A stretch of DNA of 64,000 nucleotides from assembly GCF_000321225.1 (NCBI RefSeq), contig NW_004450277.1, positions 1-64,000 of the forward strand, written 5' to 3'. The notes under the pieces were generated by a model, which saw only the letters and a list, made by a program, of their open reading frames with translations, was not told where the DNA came from and made no database searches. Positions 26,201-36,168 of this stretch are shown one piece after another (position 1 is the stretch's first letter; each line of letters opens with the position of its first letter). This DNA is from Odobenus rosmarus divergens. Taxonomy: Eukaryota > Chordata > Mammalia > Carnivora > Odobenidae. The position numbers were made by a program, and so were the translations under genes.

Positions 26201-29200
26201 ATCACAGCATGAAAGATGAAAGGGGGTCAGCCAAGGAAAAAGTGGAGTGTTCCAGGCAGAAGAAACAGCGGTGCAAAGGCCCTGTGACGGGGGTGGGAAG
26301 CGAGACATGTTTGAACAGTAGAGAGGAGGAAGAGGTCCATGTGGTCAGGGCTTAGTGAGAAGAAGGGTGCGTGGAGAAGGCGGAGGCTGGAGAGAGAGGA
26401 GCAGGAACAAGACCGCACAGGACTTCAAGCCACAAGAAGGAAGTTTCTCCCTCTTGCACTGTCCACGTGAACTCTTAACACCATTGTGCAAGCCACCACG
26501 CTTTGCTGCCAGTCATTGCATTTGAAACACACTTCTTAAACCCACCCCCACATCAGGGGAGGGGACAACGCAGGGGAAAATGCAAGACTACCCCCCTGCC
26601 CCCCTTGTTCTGACTTCATAAGGATGAGGCCATTACTGCAGTGTTCAATATGGAAGGAAAGTAAAGGAAGGAAATCACCCTTTCTGCTCTGGAAGTCCAC
26701 AGCCTGGCCTGGGCAAGGGTGTCCCCAAGGTGGTTGCACTCTCCTCAGCCACCACCCCCCCAGCAACCTCAGAGGGCAGAGACCCACTCACTTCCTACAA
26801 ATGGGCACATCCTTTCCAGGGCTCCAGAGCCCCAGTGCTCCTTCTCCGTCTGCTCCAGCCAGAGCAAATCAAAGAGAAAACCCATTAACAGCATCACAAT
26901 CTCCACAACCCCCCTCACCACTGGAGATAATTTGTGGTACCAAGGTAAAGAGTTTAGCTCATCATTTTGGAAATGCCTCCCTCCCTAAATAGTAGCCTGC
27001 CCTTGCTTAGCCAAAAGATACCACGAGAGGGTTCCAGCTTGGAAACGGAATTCTAGCCTCCACCTGGAGCATCCCAAAAAAGCTATGTGTCCCTGCTTCA
27101 TGCAGATGAGGAAGTCAAGGCTCAGAGAAATGAAATGATTTGTCCAAGGTCACATGGCTCTTAAGTTTGTGAGCTGGAATTTGAACCCAGTAATACACCT
27201 CTTGGATGATCATGTCAGACTTCCCTCCTCTAAGAAGTCCCCATGCAGAGATACCAAAGCAAGGCAGTCCCCCTTCCCCAGGGAAGGTGCTTTGGTCATG
27301 GTCAGCTAAGAGATGGGCATTGTGCTGCTCTTTGCACTCTCTCCAAACCTCTGGCTCCTCCTCCTTCCCCATACCAATGAAGAGACACTCCATCAACCCC
27401 AATCATCCAAGCCAGAGACCTGTTTTACCCAACCCACCACCAAGTTCTACCAAATTCACTTCTCACATCTCTCCGACCCCATCCATTTCTTTCTACTGTC
27501 ACTGCCCAGGTTCATCCCCAAGTTCAAGGCAACCTGGACACCACAGCCCCCTTCTCTCATATCCACCATTACCCTCAACAGTGCAGCCCCCAAATCCCCA
27601 GCAGTCGAAGACATTTTATAAAGGAAGCCAAGTCTTGTCGCTGCTTTCCTTAAAACCCTTCGGTGGCTCACCACTCCTTTTACAAAAATAAAACAAAATA
27701 AAATCCTTATCAGGGCGTTCAACAGCAATCTTCATACATTTTTATTCATGTACCCCTGAGGGAATTGTGAAGAACTATATAGTTCCTCATATATTTTAAA
27801 GTTAACATCCAGAATTGTTCATCACAGACTTAAATAGTTGCACGGGCCAGAAAACCCTGGGATTTTACAAATGTTACATCTCTCTGAAATGTTCAACGGA
27901 AAAATAAAGCCATACGGATTTGATTTCCACCATCACCCATTACAACAGACATAAACAAGCTCTTCTTTGATAATCAGAAATTTTATAACATTCCTTTTTC
28001 TTCCTAAATTTGTATTTCCATTCTAATTCCTGGGGAGAATTTTATCCCACTGTAAATATATTTTATATTTGAAAGTCCTTATTGACCACATCATCACACA
28101 TATCATAGAGAACTCTGAGAAAACAGAGGACTACCATAAATATATATATATTTATGTTACAAGTTATATTACATATAACTTATTATGTATAATATTCATT
28201 ATATATATAAATTGAATTTTTAAAACTTTTTCTTATGACCATAGGCTCTAAGTGTTAAAAAATTCTTTCGGATTGAATTACACAATTGATCAAAACAATC
28301 TATATATCCAACAAATTGTGATAAACAATTATTAAAATAACCATTAAAATGTTATCAGAAACGCCGCTCAGTGAGCTAGATGGGGGAGATTATGATGCTT
28401 TGATTAAAGTAGGCTTTCCGGCCCGCAGGATTTTTGAATCGTCCTTTTATTTTGTGTCCCAGAGTCTTTACACCAAGGGCACTGCCCCATAGCTAGATTC
28501 GGGATGTGTGGGAGGAAGGCCTTCCCTCTGTAATGTTGGGAGAAGGCCTGAGGAACAGGAGGCAGGAGTAGGCATTCTCAGGCAGATCAATTTCAGGAAA
28601 GAATCATATGAGGGCTCAGGACCCAGAAATTAATTATATTAAACTACCAAATGTATGGACTCCTTAGGATGTCATTATGTGCGCTCAGGGGTAAGTATAG
28701 CACCAGTAAACGCAGACAGTCTTTATGGTCACTGGTCATCTTGCCCATGCTCCCTCTCACTCACTCTGATCATCTTTCTGTCCTTGGACACGCTAGGCTT
28801 CACCTCAAGGCCTCTGCCCATGCCCTACCCTCTGCCTGAGATGCACTTTCGCAAACATCCCCTCGCCCAGAGCCTGCCTTCCTCTGGCCCTCCACCAGCC
28901 CCTTTGCCTAATGTTCCAGTTACCAGGACTGCATAACAAATTTTCCCCAAACATATTCCAATGCTCTAAACTTACTCCAAATCTCCCAAATTATGATGCT
29001 CACATATTCTGTAGGGCAGGAATTTGGAGAGGGCCTGGCAGAGATGGCCTATCTCTGCCCCATGATGTCTGGGACCTCACCTGAATGACTCCACAGCTGA
29101 GATTATCACAAAGCTGCCTCACTAATATGTCTGTCCATTGGTGCTGGCTATGGGCGAGGGGCTTCAGTTCTTCTTGGCATCGGCCTCTCCTGATCATCTT

Positions 29201-30782
29201 TCCACGCAGGCTAGTTAGAGCATCCTTGTAGCTTGATGGCTCTGTTCCAAAAGTGAATGTCCCAAGAGTCCCAAGGGGAAGTCACATCAACTTTGATGAC
29301 CAACCCTTGGAAGTTACAGTGTCACCTCTGCTATACTCTCTTCATCAGGCAGTCACAAAGTCCCACCCAGGTTCCAGGGCAGAAGTAGACTCGCCTTCTG
29401 GTGGGGAGTGGCAAGGTTCCGGAAGACAGCTGGGAATTTGCTGTGGCCATTTTTGGAAAATACAATTTGCCACACATAGTTAACTCCTATTCGTTTTTCA
29501 TACTTCTGCTGAAAGGTCACTTCTTCCAGAAACTCTTCCCTAACCTGCCCCACCTCCAGACCTGGTCAGGTGCCCCCATGTAGGTTCCCAGAACCCCTCC
29601 GAGGCTCACGTGACTGCTTTTCTTCTTCCCTGTTCTCCCCACCAGAGCAGGAGCTCAGTGTGTGTCTGTCTTACTTACTGCTGTAGCTCAAGAACCAAGG
29701 GCAGTGCCTAGAAAGGTAAGGATGCTCCTTGAGCTTCTTTTGCTTGAGGGAAGGAAGGAACAAAGGAAGGGCTATTGTTTCAGTTATACCCACAGTGACT
29801 GTTTCATCCCACCGAGTCCCAAGCCTCCAGCTGGCCATCCTCACCTGCTACGTGCAAAGGTTCTACCCTGAAGTCATACAAATCACCTGGCTGGAGGTGA
29901 ACAGACGCTTTAAGGCCTGTGAGCCTCCCACCCCCACCAAGAACCCAGACGGCACATTCAACCAAGACAATCATATCCTGGTTTACACCTCAGAGGACAA
30001 AGCGCTGTTCACCTGCGAAGTGCGGCAAGAGGCCCAGCCACTGATCCAGGCCCGCGTGCGGCTGAGTGAGTCCAGAGACCAGCCAGCGTGTTTGGGTGAG
30101 TAGGGGTGGAATAACGCAGCAGTTCAAGGTTCAGACCTGGACACAGACAGGCCAGGTTCACACGCTGGCTCTGCCATGTTTGTCATGTGTGACCTTGAGG
30201 AAGTTACTTCACCTTTCGGTACCTCAGTTCCTTCATCTATAAAATGGGACAGCAGTTAGAGCAACCTCTGCAGAGTGTGCTGCCTTAGGGACCAAAGAGC
30301 TGTAAGCACCACTTTCATCACACAGTGGGATTCTGACCATGTAGCCACGGCACCGGCTCTTCCAGTGAATAAGTTCATACGAATTATCGTGCTCCTTTTC
30401 CACCCACCCTCTCAAAAGCCATTCAGATTCAACAATTACTGAGTCCCTATTAGGTACTCTGTTTGGTGTTCTCCTTTGATACAGGAACGTTCTAAGGTAT
30501 ACGTTATCATCCCCTTTTTAAAGACTAGGAAACAGCTTAGAGAGGTGAGGGGATTCCCTCTTAGTCCAAGGTGTAGTCTTGGTACCTGAGTCAGGGGTGA
30601 GGCTGGGCCTGCCTACGGGTTGAGTGGTGGGAACCAGAAGCCGCGTCCATCCTAATATCTTTCCAGATGCCAGGGCGTCCAGCTTCCTCTCTGGGACCCT
30701 CATCCTGCTTGGCTGGAAATTGTTTCCCTTGACTGCACTTTGCATCATCTATGTCCTCAAGAGGAGATTCCCTTCCAAGTAA
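13571..30782 (+). CDS. SIRPB1: SIRP-beta receptor, SIRPB1-like, complete five-exon gene
   Basis: Five exons (13571-13643, 15073-15426, 25183-25497, 29784-30095, 30667-30782) join in phase 1 throughout and total 1170 nt, or 389 residues plus stop. The predicted order is signal peptide, V-set domain, two C1-set domains, transmembrane helix and a very short basic tail without ITIMs. The lysine within the membrane segment (LLGWKLFP) is the known feature that lets SIRP-beta pair with the ITAM adaptor TYROBP/DAP12 on myeloid cells. This makes it an activating receptor rather than SIRPA (ITIM tail) or SIRPG (no membrane lysine). It lies between SIRPD and SIRPB2, as in human. All exons are open with GT-AG borders. 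The introns hold many L1 and SINE insertions. Orthology to human SIRPB1 itself is likely but not certain, because SIRP genes undergo duplication and conversion. Confidence 0.85.
14229..14290. repeat. (TTA)n microsatellite
   Basis: About 20 TTA units with a slight break near 14272, in intron 1 of the SIRPB1-like gene. Confidence 0.95.
14400..14645 (+). repeat. MIR
   Basis: The order 'gccagagttcaaatcc', 'tgtgcctccattttcttg', 'aataataatgcc', 'agtgcttagagtgatg' follows the MIR consensus in sense orientation. Confidence 0.65.
15073..15426 (+). CDS. SIRPB1: SIRPB1-like exon 2: N-terminal V-set domain
   Basis: 354 nt (118 codons), acceptor CCCTCCAG before 15073 and donor GTAAGT at 15427. It begins [10 protein letters not shown]. 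The V-set pair of cysteines lies in TLRCTL and TYYCVKF, with the core tryptophan in VEWFRG and an intact DAGTYYC motif. In SIRPA this domain carries the CD47-binding loops; SIRPB1 generally does not bind CD47, and loop residues alone do not settle it here. NST and NIT are potential N-glycosylation sites. Confidence 0.92.
15670..15890 (+). repeat. MIR
   Basis: 'ggattcaacttctaactctg', 'tgcctccatttcctcatctg' and 'aataataattgtactcacc' match MIR in sense orientation. Confidence 0.7.
17262..17390 (+). repeat. Can-SINE, short form
   Basis: GGGGTGCTAGGCTGGCTCAG head, GATCTCAGGGTCATGACG, TGTAGAGATTACTAAAAA, then an A-rich tail. Confidence 0.85.
17867..17975 (+). repeat. Can-SINE, short form
   Basis: GGGGTGCCTAACTAGCTCAG head, CACATTGGGTGTAGAG, ATTACTAAAAATAAATAA tail. 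Confidence 0.85.
18106..18274 (+). mobile_element. Very short L1 3' UTR insertion with target-site duplication
   Basis: About 170 bp holding only the last part of an L1 3' UTR: a G-rich tract, then GGGTTAGCCTGGTGATGGGT, an ACTAATGATGTAATG stretch and an A-rich tail. It is flanked by AATAGTGGTGGATCGAT at 18089-18105 and 18275-18291. It is sense to the gene and inserted in the ancient L1. Confidence 0.92.
18484..19388 (+). mobile_element. 5'-truncated L1 3' end
   Basis: It starts within ORF2 and carries [19 protein letters not shown] at 18514, [15 protein letters not shown] near 18787 and the C-terminal [16 protein letters not shown] near 19060. The 3' UTR follows, with a G-rich tract near 19230 and ACTAATGATGTATTGTATGG. 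Two frame breaks separate the ORF2 parts. By eye it is about 95-97% identical to 5769-6665 in the same orientation. Confidence 0.9.
19855..20013 (+). mobile_element. Second very short L1 3' UTR insertion with target-site duplication
   Basis: About 160 bp: GGGGGTGGGGGAATGGGTTA at its start, then the same 3' UTR text as at 18106-18274 and an A-rich tail. It is flanked by AAAATTACATGTTACA at 19839-19854 and 20014-20029. Confidence 0.92.
20350..20650 (+). repeat. L1 3' UTR fragment, older relative
   Basis: 'accatgagaaactcttgac', 'tgagcactgggtgttatatg' and 'actaatgatgtactatatg', then an A-rich tail, form an L1 3' end diverged from the copies at 6.5 and 19.2 kb. Confidence 0.8.
21587..21794 (-). 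repeat. Can-SINE, long form
   Basis: An antisense element with T-rich tail and CACCCAAGTGCCC head is flanked by AACTGCATTCTT at 21575-21586 and 21795-21806. Confidence 0.93.
22117..22318 (+). repeat. Can-SINE, long form
   Basis: Sense head GGGGCACCTGGGTGGCTCAG, B-box region, CT-rich middle and A tail. The flanks share AAAAACTCAGGAA on both sides. Confidence 0.95.
23101..23205 (+). repeat. Can-SINE, short form
   Basis: GGGGTGCCTGGCTACTTCAG head, AAGCCCCACATTGGGCAG, then an A tail. Confidence 0.85.
23386..23581 (-). repeat. Can-SINE, long form
   Basis: An antisense element ending in GTCACCCAGGCACCCC. The sequence TTGATTATGTTTAAAAA on both sides (about 23365 and 23582) is the target-site duplication. 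Confidence 0.9.
23752..23929 (-). repeat. Can-SINE, long form
   Basis: An antisense element with a G-rich middle near 23780 and terminal GAGCCACCCAGGCACCC. GTACTTTGTATTTTT flanks it on both sides. Confidence 0.9.
24169..24283 (+). repeat. Can-SINE, short form
   Basis: GGGGCACCTGGCTGGCTCAG head and CCCCACATTGGGTGTAGAG; AGACAATTA repeated on both flanks. Confidence 0.9.
24595..24762 (+). repeat. Can-SINE, long form
   Basis: AGGGCACCTGGGTAGCTCAG head, GATCTCAGGGTCGTGAGATC and a CT-rich end. AACACAGAGAG flanks both sides and there is almost no A tail. Confidence 0.88.
25183..25497 (+). CDS. SIRPB1: SIRPB1-like exon 3: first C1-set domain
   Basis: 315 nt (105 codons), acceptor GACGGAAG before 25183 after a pyrimidine tract, donor GTAAGG at 25498, phase 1. 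It reads [19 protein letters not shown] and then the C1 core with [10 protein letters not shown], the core tryptophan in LKWLEND, and the second cysteine in TCQVAH. This is the SIRP D2 domain. The acceptor was chosen to keep the AKPS junction conserved in the family. Confidence 0.9.
25720..26440 (-). repeat. L2 element split by a SINE
   Basis: TTCATTTATTCAACAAGTTT at 25729 and the later GTGTTCCAGGCAGAAGAAAC at 26248, with GTGCAAAGGCCCTGTG after it, are antisense L2 phrases in order. The SINE at 25890-26083 interrupts it. Confidence 0.7.
25890..26083 (-). repeat. Can-SINE, long form
   Basis: T-rich tail, AAGATTTATTTATTTGAG, GGTCATGACCTGAGCC, terminal GAGCCACCTAGGCGCCCC. Confidence 0.93.
26441..29480 (+). 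other. SIRPB1-like intron 3, middle and right part
   Basis: No additional exon is supported. It holds a MIR-like antisense stretch at 27090-27200 and L2-like sense sequence at 27480-27745 and 28715-28925. An AT-rich tract is at 27750-28350, and an antisense MaLR-like remnant at 28915-29470 (tgtctgtccattggtgctgg). Confidence 0.5.
28137..28215. repeat. AT-rich low-complexity tract
   Basis: Alternating TATATATA and TTATATTACATATAA wording inside a longer AT-rich region. Confidence 0.7.
29500..29705 (+). repeat. L2 fragment
   Basis: 'aaggtcacttcttccagaaa', 'cttccctaacctgcc' and 'caccagagcaggagctcag' are sense L2 phrases just before exon 4. Confidence 0.5.
29784..30095 (+). CDS. SIRPB1: SIRPB1-like exon 4: second C1-set domain
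   Basis: 312 nt (104 codons), acceptor TTGTTTCAG before 29784, donor GTGAGT at 30096, phase 1. The C1 core is visible in [13 protein letters not shown], the tryptophan in ITWLEVN, NPDGTFN, and the second cysteine in FTCEVRQE. It has extra cysteines outside the canonical pair, in FKACEPP and near the end in DQPACLG. Human SIRP-beta1 is reported as a disulfide-linked dimer through the membrane-near domain, so these could serve dimerisation; this is inference. Confidence 0.9.
30105..30310 (+). repeat. MIR
   Basis: 'gttcacacgctggctctgcc', 'gtgaccttgaggaagttac' and 'cttcatctataaaatggg' follow the MIR consensus. Confidence 0.75.
30420..30610 (-). repeat. MIR
   Basis: 'actgagtccctattaggtac', 'cgttatcatcccc' and 'aggaaacagcttagagaggt' are antisense MIR phrases. 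Confidence 0.65.
30667..30782 (+). CDS. SIRPB1: SIRPB1-like exon 5: transmembrane segment and stop
   Basis: Acceptor CTTTCCAG before 30667, phase 1. It reads [18 protein letters not shown], then [20 protein letters not shown], then TAA at 30780-30782. One lysine lies in the hydrophobic span and a basic KRR cluster marks the cytosolic edge. The pattern aligns with the C-terminus of human SIRPB1 (a GPK in the helix and a short basic tail). There is no ITIM. Confidence 0.9.
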
Positions 30783-30878
30783 GGGGGACCTCAGATAGGG
30801 GTTGGGCTTCCCAGGGGCCAGGAGACTCCAGGCCAACAGGCGGCACTGTGAGGAGAAGCCACACAGCACTCCCATTTC

Positions 30879-31035
30879 TTTCTTTTTTTTTTTTTTTTAA
30901 GATTTTATTTATTTATTTGACAGAGAGAGCACAGGGAGAGGGAGAAGCAGGCTCCCTGCTAGATCCCAGAACCCTGGGATCATGACTCGAGCCGAAGGCA
31001 GCTGCTTAACCCACTGAGCCACCCAGGGGCCCCAT
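30879..31035 (-). repeat. Can-SINE with 15-bp target-site duplication
   Basis: An antisense element with a 17-T run is flanked by CAGCACTCCCATTTC at 30864-30878 and 31036-31050. It lies about 100 bp after the SIRPB1-like stop codon, so probably in the 3' UTR. Confidence 0.93.
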
Positions 31036-31050
31036 CAGCACTCCCATTTC

Positions 31051-31725
31051 ACACTGACCTTGAAGGCATGTGGAATCCAGAGCGTCCCTATAAGAGCCAC
31101 ACCCCAATCCCTTCAAACCTTCCCCTCTGCCCCTCACAGCTCCAGTCTGAAGGTGCACAAAGATGCAGGCTCCCCTGGTCTGGGCAGGGGGAGCACTGAA
31201 GGAGGGAGAGTTAATACGAAGACAACACTTTTGAGGTGGCCTGTGAGGAGAAGTCTGAGAACAAGGGCTTTGCCCCAGCTCCCTGCTTCCCCTGCAGGTC
31301 ACAGGTGCCACAAGGCCCTCCTCAGGGACACAGGGCCCTCAGTTCCCTCCTGTTTTATTTAGCAGGACTGATGCAGGAGAGGCACTGGCCATGAAGTCTG
31401 CAATCACTACCAAAGCTTCTCCTGCCTCACCAGACTTCTGAGACCTGTCCTGCGCTGGCTGTCCCTCACTGTCTCCTGCAGGCCCCAGAGAAAGTGAGAG
31501 CCTGGACCGGGAGGGTCAGTAGTGAGAGGAAGGCTCTCACATCCTATTAAGGAAAGAAGCTTTTCCGTGGATTCTGGGCATGAAGTTCATGACCCTGAGC
31601 AAGAAACCCAGCAGAGGCAAAACAAGCTCCTACCCAGGGAGAAACACAAACCTGCAATTCTGAAGCCCCTCCCCAACTCCTCAAGGAAAGCCCATGGTGG
31701 ACACCGAAACTGGCATGAAACCTTT
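31051..31725 (+). other. Possible SIRPB1-like 3' UTR / 3' flank
   Basis: No coding feature is supported. The gene's polyadenylation site cannot be fixed by eye; no AATAAA occurs in the first few hundred bases after the stop outside the SINE. Confidence 0.4.
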
Positions 31726-31727
31726 AC

Positions 31728-32345
31728 AGCTCCATCATTAAAATGGGATTAAAAGAAACATTTATGGCCAATAAACATATGAAGAGATGTCCAATCTCAC
31801 TAGTAATCAGGAAAAGCCAAAGCAAAACCATTTTCTCCCTATTCCAGGGGATAAAATAAAGAAGCAACTGGCTCCTTCTTATGTTGCTGATACGTATGTA
31901 AATCAGCACAACTACTTTGGGAAACAGTTTGGAAAATTTGAACTTGGACATTTGCATTCTCGATAACCTGCTATTTCCACCTTTGAGTTATATACATACC
32001 CTAAAGAAACTCTTCACCTGTGCTCCAGGAGATGAATATTCAAGTATATACATGGTAGCATGGTTTCAAATTAGAAAAACCTGAGAGAACCATCCAAATG
32101 CACATCCACAGGATGACGGGCAAATAATGTAGTACAATCCCAGAATGGAATGTTATACACTAATAAAAATGAATGAACTATAGCTACACACAATAATATG
32201 GCTAAATCTTAGCAAAAAAATATTAGGAGCGAGTAAGCCCCAAAAGATTTTATACAGCATGATACTATGTTTATAAAGCTAAAAACATCTAACAAATGGT
32301 TTTTAGGGATACATATAAAAATGATAAACCCATATTCTTTCCAAA
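31728..32345 (+). repeat. Ancient L1 3' end
   Basis: 'aaacatatgaagagatgtcc', 'gggaaacagtttggaaaatt', 'acctgctatttccacctttg' and 'agaatggaatgttatacac' follow the C-terminal ORF2 and 3' UTR order of an old L1M-type element. Confidence 0.8.
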
Positions 32346-32519
32346 AGGATGAACTCAAGATTTTAAATAGTAGTTACCTGAGGTGGGGCAGGGAAAGGGA
32401 TGAGAAGGGTGGGTATGTATAGGTAGATGGAAGTTAATATCAGGATTCTAGCTTCCATGCTGGGTGGTGTCTTCATGAATGTTTATATCATTATAAATTA
32501 AAAATAGAAAAACAATATA

Positions 32520-32670
32520 AGATCGATAAATAGGTATGCCAATAGATAGGTAGATAGATGGGCAGGTTATTGGAAGGAAGGGAGGGAGGGAGGATGAATG
32601 GATGGATGGATGGATGGATGAATGGATGGTAGAGAGAGAAAGAAAGATGGATGGATGAATGGATAAGTAG
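32520..32670. repeat. (GGAT)n / (GATA)-rich tetranucleotide repeat
   Basis: GATAGGTAGATAGATG leads into GGAAGGAAGG and then about eight GGAT units with variants. Confidence 0.9.
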
Positions 32671-32869
32671 ATTAATAAAAGAGGGTCATTAATGGATCAA
32701 TGATAAGGGTGTGATGAAGCAAGAATTATGATAGGTACAATTCTACATACTTAAGATCCAAAGGAAAAATAAATAGAAGGACAATACCTAAAGAACCCCA
32801 AGTTCCCTTCCTATTATGACATTTACAAATCCACATTAGGAAGAAAGCATAGTTGATGGGTGTCACCAC

Positions 32870-33060
32870 GGGTCCAGCACTTCGCAAGCAGGATCTTACT
32901 TCATCCTCATACGAATCCCACAAGGTGGGCACCATTCCCCACTTTGCGGTGAGGAATCTAAAGGAACCTACTCAGTGTTACTCAGATAACAAGTGGTGAA
33001 ACCAAAAAATCCAGATTCAAACCCAGCTCTGCTCAGTGCTTTCCAGGGAGCCACACTGCC
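32870..33060 (-). repeat. MIR
   Basis: 'cttcatcctcatacgaatcc', 'gtgaggaatctaaaggaacc' and 'attcaaacccagctctgctc' are antisense MIR phrases. Confidence 0.65.
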
Positions 33061-34075
33061 TACTGTCTGTGGACAGATGGGGAGACCTTGACTCGCCCTC
33101 ATTCTACTGCTTCCCAATGTCTCGGGCCTGCTGTTCTACACGAAAGCCCACCCCGTGCCTCCGAGGTGGGAGCGGAAGGGAAGAACACGAACACTTTTCC
33201 AGTCATGGAGGAGACCTAGGATTAGTCCTGAGCCCCAAAATAGCCCTGATAAAGATCTGGGGGAGGTAGTGTAGGCCAAGTTCTGGAGAAAGGCTCTCTG
33301 TAGAAGGATAAATATGTCCAGCGGAAACAGGCATCCTACTGTGTCTGTTTCACTGTGGCCTTGAACCTTTGTAGTCACAAAGACAGGGATGCTGAGCCCA
33401 ACCTCCATTCCCCCCTCAGACGTGAGTCTCCTCTTCAACATTTTCTACTCCCAGTAGAGCGGCTTGCACTTCAACATCCCCATCCCCGGCCTCCCATGCT
33501 GGGAGCCTTGGGATGCCCTGGCCTCCCTCCCCCACTCCCCTCCCCCCAGAAGCAGGGCCAGGAGCAGGTTGAGGCCAGCAAAGTGCCTGGGGAGCAAAAT
33601 GTAGAGAGACACTCTCTCTGGGTTGAGCAAGGACAGCAAGGACTTGCCACGTCACATTTTGTGTCCTAGATGCCCTAGGTTTCCAAGTGCCATGACTTCT
33701 GCTCCCTCCTGTTCATCTTCATGGTTGCTCAAACCCTGATCGGCATGTACCTTCATCACACTAATAGCCACCTCACGATTCTCACTCTGGAGTTCTCTGA
33801 GCCATACACCCTACACAGACCTCAGAATGGTCTTTTCCAAACATTGGCTCAACTACACTTCAATTTTAAAAAAAAATACATAAAAAAAAACCTTCAGATA
33901 GTTCCTCAGTCCCTAAGTCATACCTCGAGAAGGTGATAGCGACTACCCCAGGTGTCCCATACCTTGATACCAGAGGGAAAATGAAGCAGTCATAAGAGTC
34001 CCAGCTTGGACATGAAGATGCCTCATCCCTTTAGGAGAAAGCTCATGTCCTGAGCAAGCACATAGCTTCCACACA
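33061..34075. other. Intergenic, no gene recognised
   Basis: Several overlapping open frames (33.1-33.7 kb) have no recognisable domain and appear on both strands. I see no SIRP exon. Confidence 0.45.
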
Positions 34076-34099
34076 AATAATGGCTCATTGCAAGGAAAG

Positions 34100-34640
34100 T
34101 AATGCCTTCATTTATTCTGCAAATATTACTGAATTTATACTATGTAACAGGCACTGTTTAGACACCGAGGAAACTCTGGTAGACACTGGTAAGGATGGTT
34201 CTTACCTTTGTGGAGTTTACAGTCTGATGAGTACAAATACAAAAGAAAGGAGAGAGGGAAGGAGACAGGGAGGGAGGGAGGGAAGAAGAAAGTGATATAT
34301 GTCCTGAAGAAAATAAAAGGGTACACAAGGTACTGCAGATTGCAATGACCGAGAGCTCCATGGAATCAGGAATTAAATGGCAGCTATCTAGAGAAAGCCT
34401 TTCGGAAAAGGGAGTATTTGAGCTGCTATCTGAAAGTTGCAAGAGCCTGGGGAAAGACACTCCTGTTACGGGAACCCATTGCGCCAAGACCTAAGGTATG
34501 AAGGAATTTGGAACCTTCAAGGAAGAGGAAGGGGGCCAGTGGGGCTGACATTGGAGAGTAGTGGGACATGGAAAAATGCCAAAGAGATGGACGGGAGACG
34601 ATCAGATCAGGGCTCCCCCAGTCTCTCCTTCCCCAGTAGC
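34100..34640 (-). repeat. L2 element
   Basis: 'ttcatttattctgcaaatat', 'gtaacaggcactgtttagac' and 'gtggagtttacagtctgatg' near 34105-34230, then 'ggagtatttgagctg' near 34410, are antisense L2 in order. A GGGA-rich simple stretch sits at 34250-34290. Confidence 0.7.
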
Positions 34641-35289
34641 ATCTAAGTTGCCTCTATGACATCGATCTCTTGCAGGCATGTGCTAGCACGTCCATCACCC
34701 TGTGCTGCCTTTAACTACAGATCCACACAAGTGGCGCTAGAATTAACTTCTTCCTGATCTTGGGGCTTCCCTACATCCGCTCACCTTCAACTTTGCCCAC
34801 AATCCTCCTAAACACATTGGAAGATCTGGCTACTCTGGGACCCCAGGAAACTCTGCAGGGCTGTCTCGGGTCCTCTCCACCCAGGCAGAGCACATATCCA
34901 GATCTGCTCTTTTGCCAGGCCAGACCGGGGCAGGAGCTCCACCAGCCATGTCACCAAGAAGGAACGCACTAGTCCTGACTCTCCAATCCCTCCAAATTGG
35001 AGCTGGGTTTTGCAGAAGGAGCAAGTTGCAGGACCTCCTCAGGGCCCCACCAGTGTTGGTTCCCTCCAGCTCCCCTCCACTCCCCCACAGGTGGGGCAAT
35101 ATTGCCTTAGTCTCAGAAGTGTGTGTAAGGAGATGGGCGAGCGGCTTGTGGGGTTGGGGGCGGAACTGGGCTGCAGAGCTCTGCAGTGACACCAACAGGC
35201 ACATTTTATAACTACATGTCAGAAGGGTTAACTCTGCCTTAAAATGTATCCAGAAACTGACAACATCTCTCCATCTCCACTGCCTGAAT
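34641..35289. other. Intergenic, no gene recognised
   Basis: Open frames overlap on both strands near 34830-35318 but carry no known domain or family signature. Confidence 0.4.
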
Positions 35290-35640
35290 TCACCCTCTTC
35301 TTTCCTGGATTGCTGCAATTAGCTCCTCACTGGTCTCCCTGCAACTGCCCTTGCCTCTCTCATCCATTCTCGATATAGTCAGCAGAGGATCCCTTTAAAA
35401 CAATAGTTAGATCTTGTCCTTCTTCTACTCCAAAACCTTGTAATAGCTGCTCATATTACGGAGAGTAAACCCAAAGTCCTTACCTTGGCCCCCATGGCTT
35501 CTTACCACCCCCTCTCCTCATTCCCCTTTTGTCACTCTATGTTTTTTCCGTAAGAATGATCACTTTTCTAACATACTGCATGATTTAGTTATTTACTTTA
35601 TTTATTATATATTGCCTGTCTCCCCCCACATGCCCCCCTC
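35290..35640 (+). repeat. L2 fragment
   Basis: 'attagctcctcactggtctc', 'tcgatatagtcagcagagg' and 'aaacccaaagtccttacctt' are sense L2 phrases. Confidence 0.6.
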
Positions 35641-36047
35641 CAACTATATATGTCATCTAAAAAACCCTTACTTTAATTCTAAGGATATATGTAGGCTGAA
35701 AGTGAAAGGTGGAAAAAGATATTCCATGCAAATGTGAACCTAAAGAGAGTAAGGGTGGCCATACTCATATCAGATAAAATAGACTTTCAGGGAAAAAAAA
35801 AGTCACAAGAAACAAAGATCATTATATAGTGATAGAAGAATCAAATCATCAGGCAGATAGGACAAAAGTTAACCAAAAAATAGATATAAGACCTAACTAT
35901 ATGACCTAAAACTAGAAACTTCTAGAGAAAAACATAGGGGAAGAGCTTCATGAGGTTTGGCCATGATTTTTGGATGACACCAAAGCGAAGACAACAAAGC
36001 AAAAATAGGCAAATGGGACTACATCAGATTTTAAGACTTCTGTGCAT

Positions 36048-36168
36048 CAGGCCACCTGGCTGGCTCAGTCAGTGGAGCATGTGACTCTTGACCTCAGGGT
36101 CGTGAATTCGAGCCCCACATTGGCTGTAGAAATCACTTTAAAAAATTTTTTTAATTAAAAAAAAAAAC
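36048..36168 (+). repeat. Can-SINE, short form
   Basis: GGCCACCTGGCTGGCTCAG head; CTGTGCATCA flanks both sides as target-site duplication. Confidence 0.9.

Noticed and set aside
32520..32670. Regularly spaced short repeats that might suggest an array
   Set aside because: They are a plain tetranucleotide microsatellite; there are no unique spacers and nothing CRISPR-like is expected in a mammal.
34830..35318. 162-codon minus-strand open frame
   Set aside because: No recognisable domain, overlapped by a plus-strand frame of similar quality, and running into L2-like repeat.
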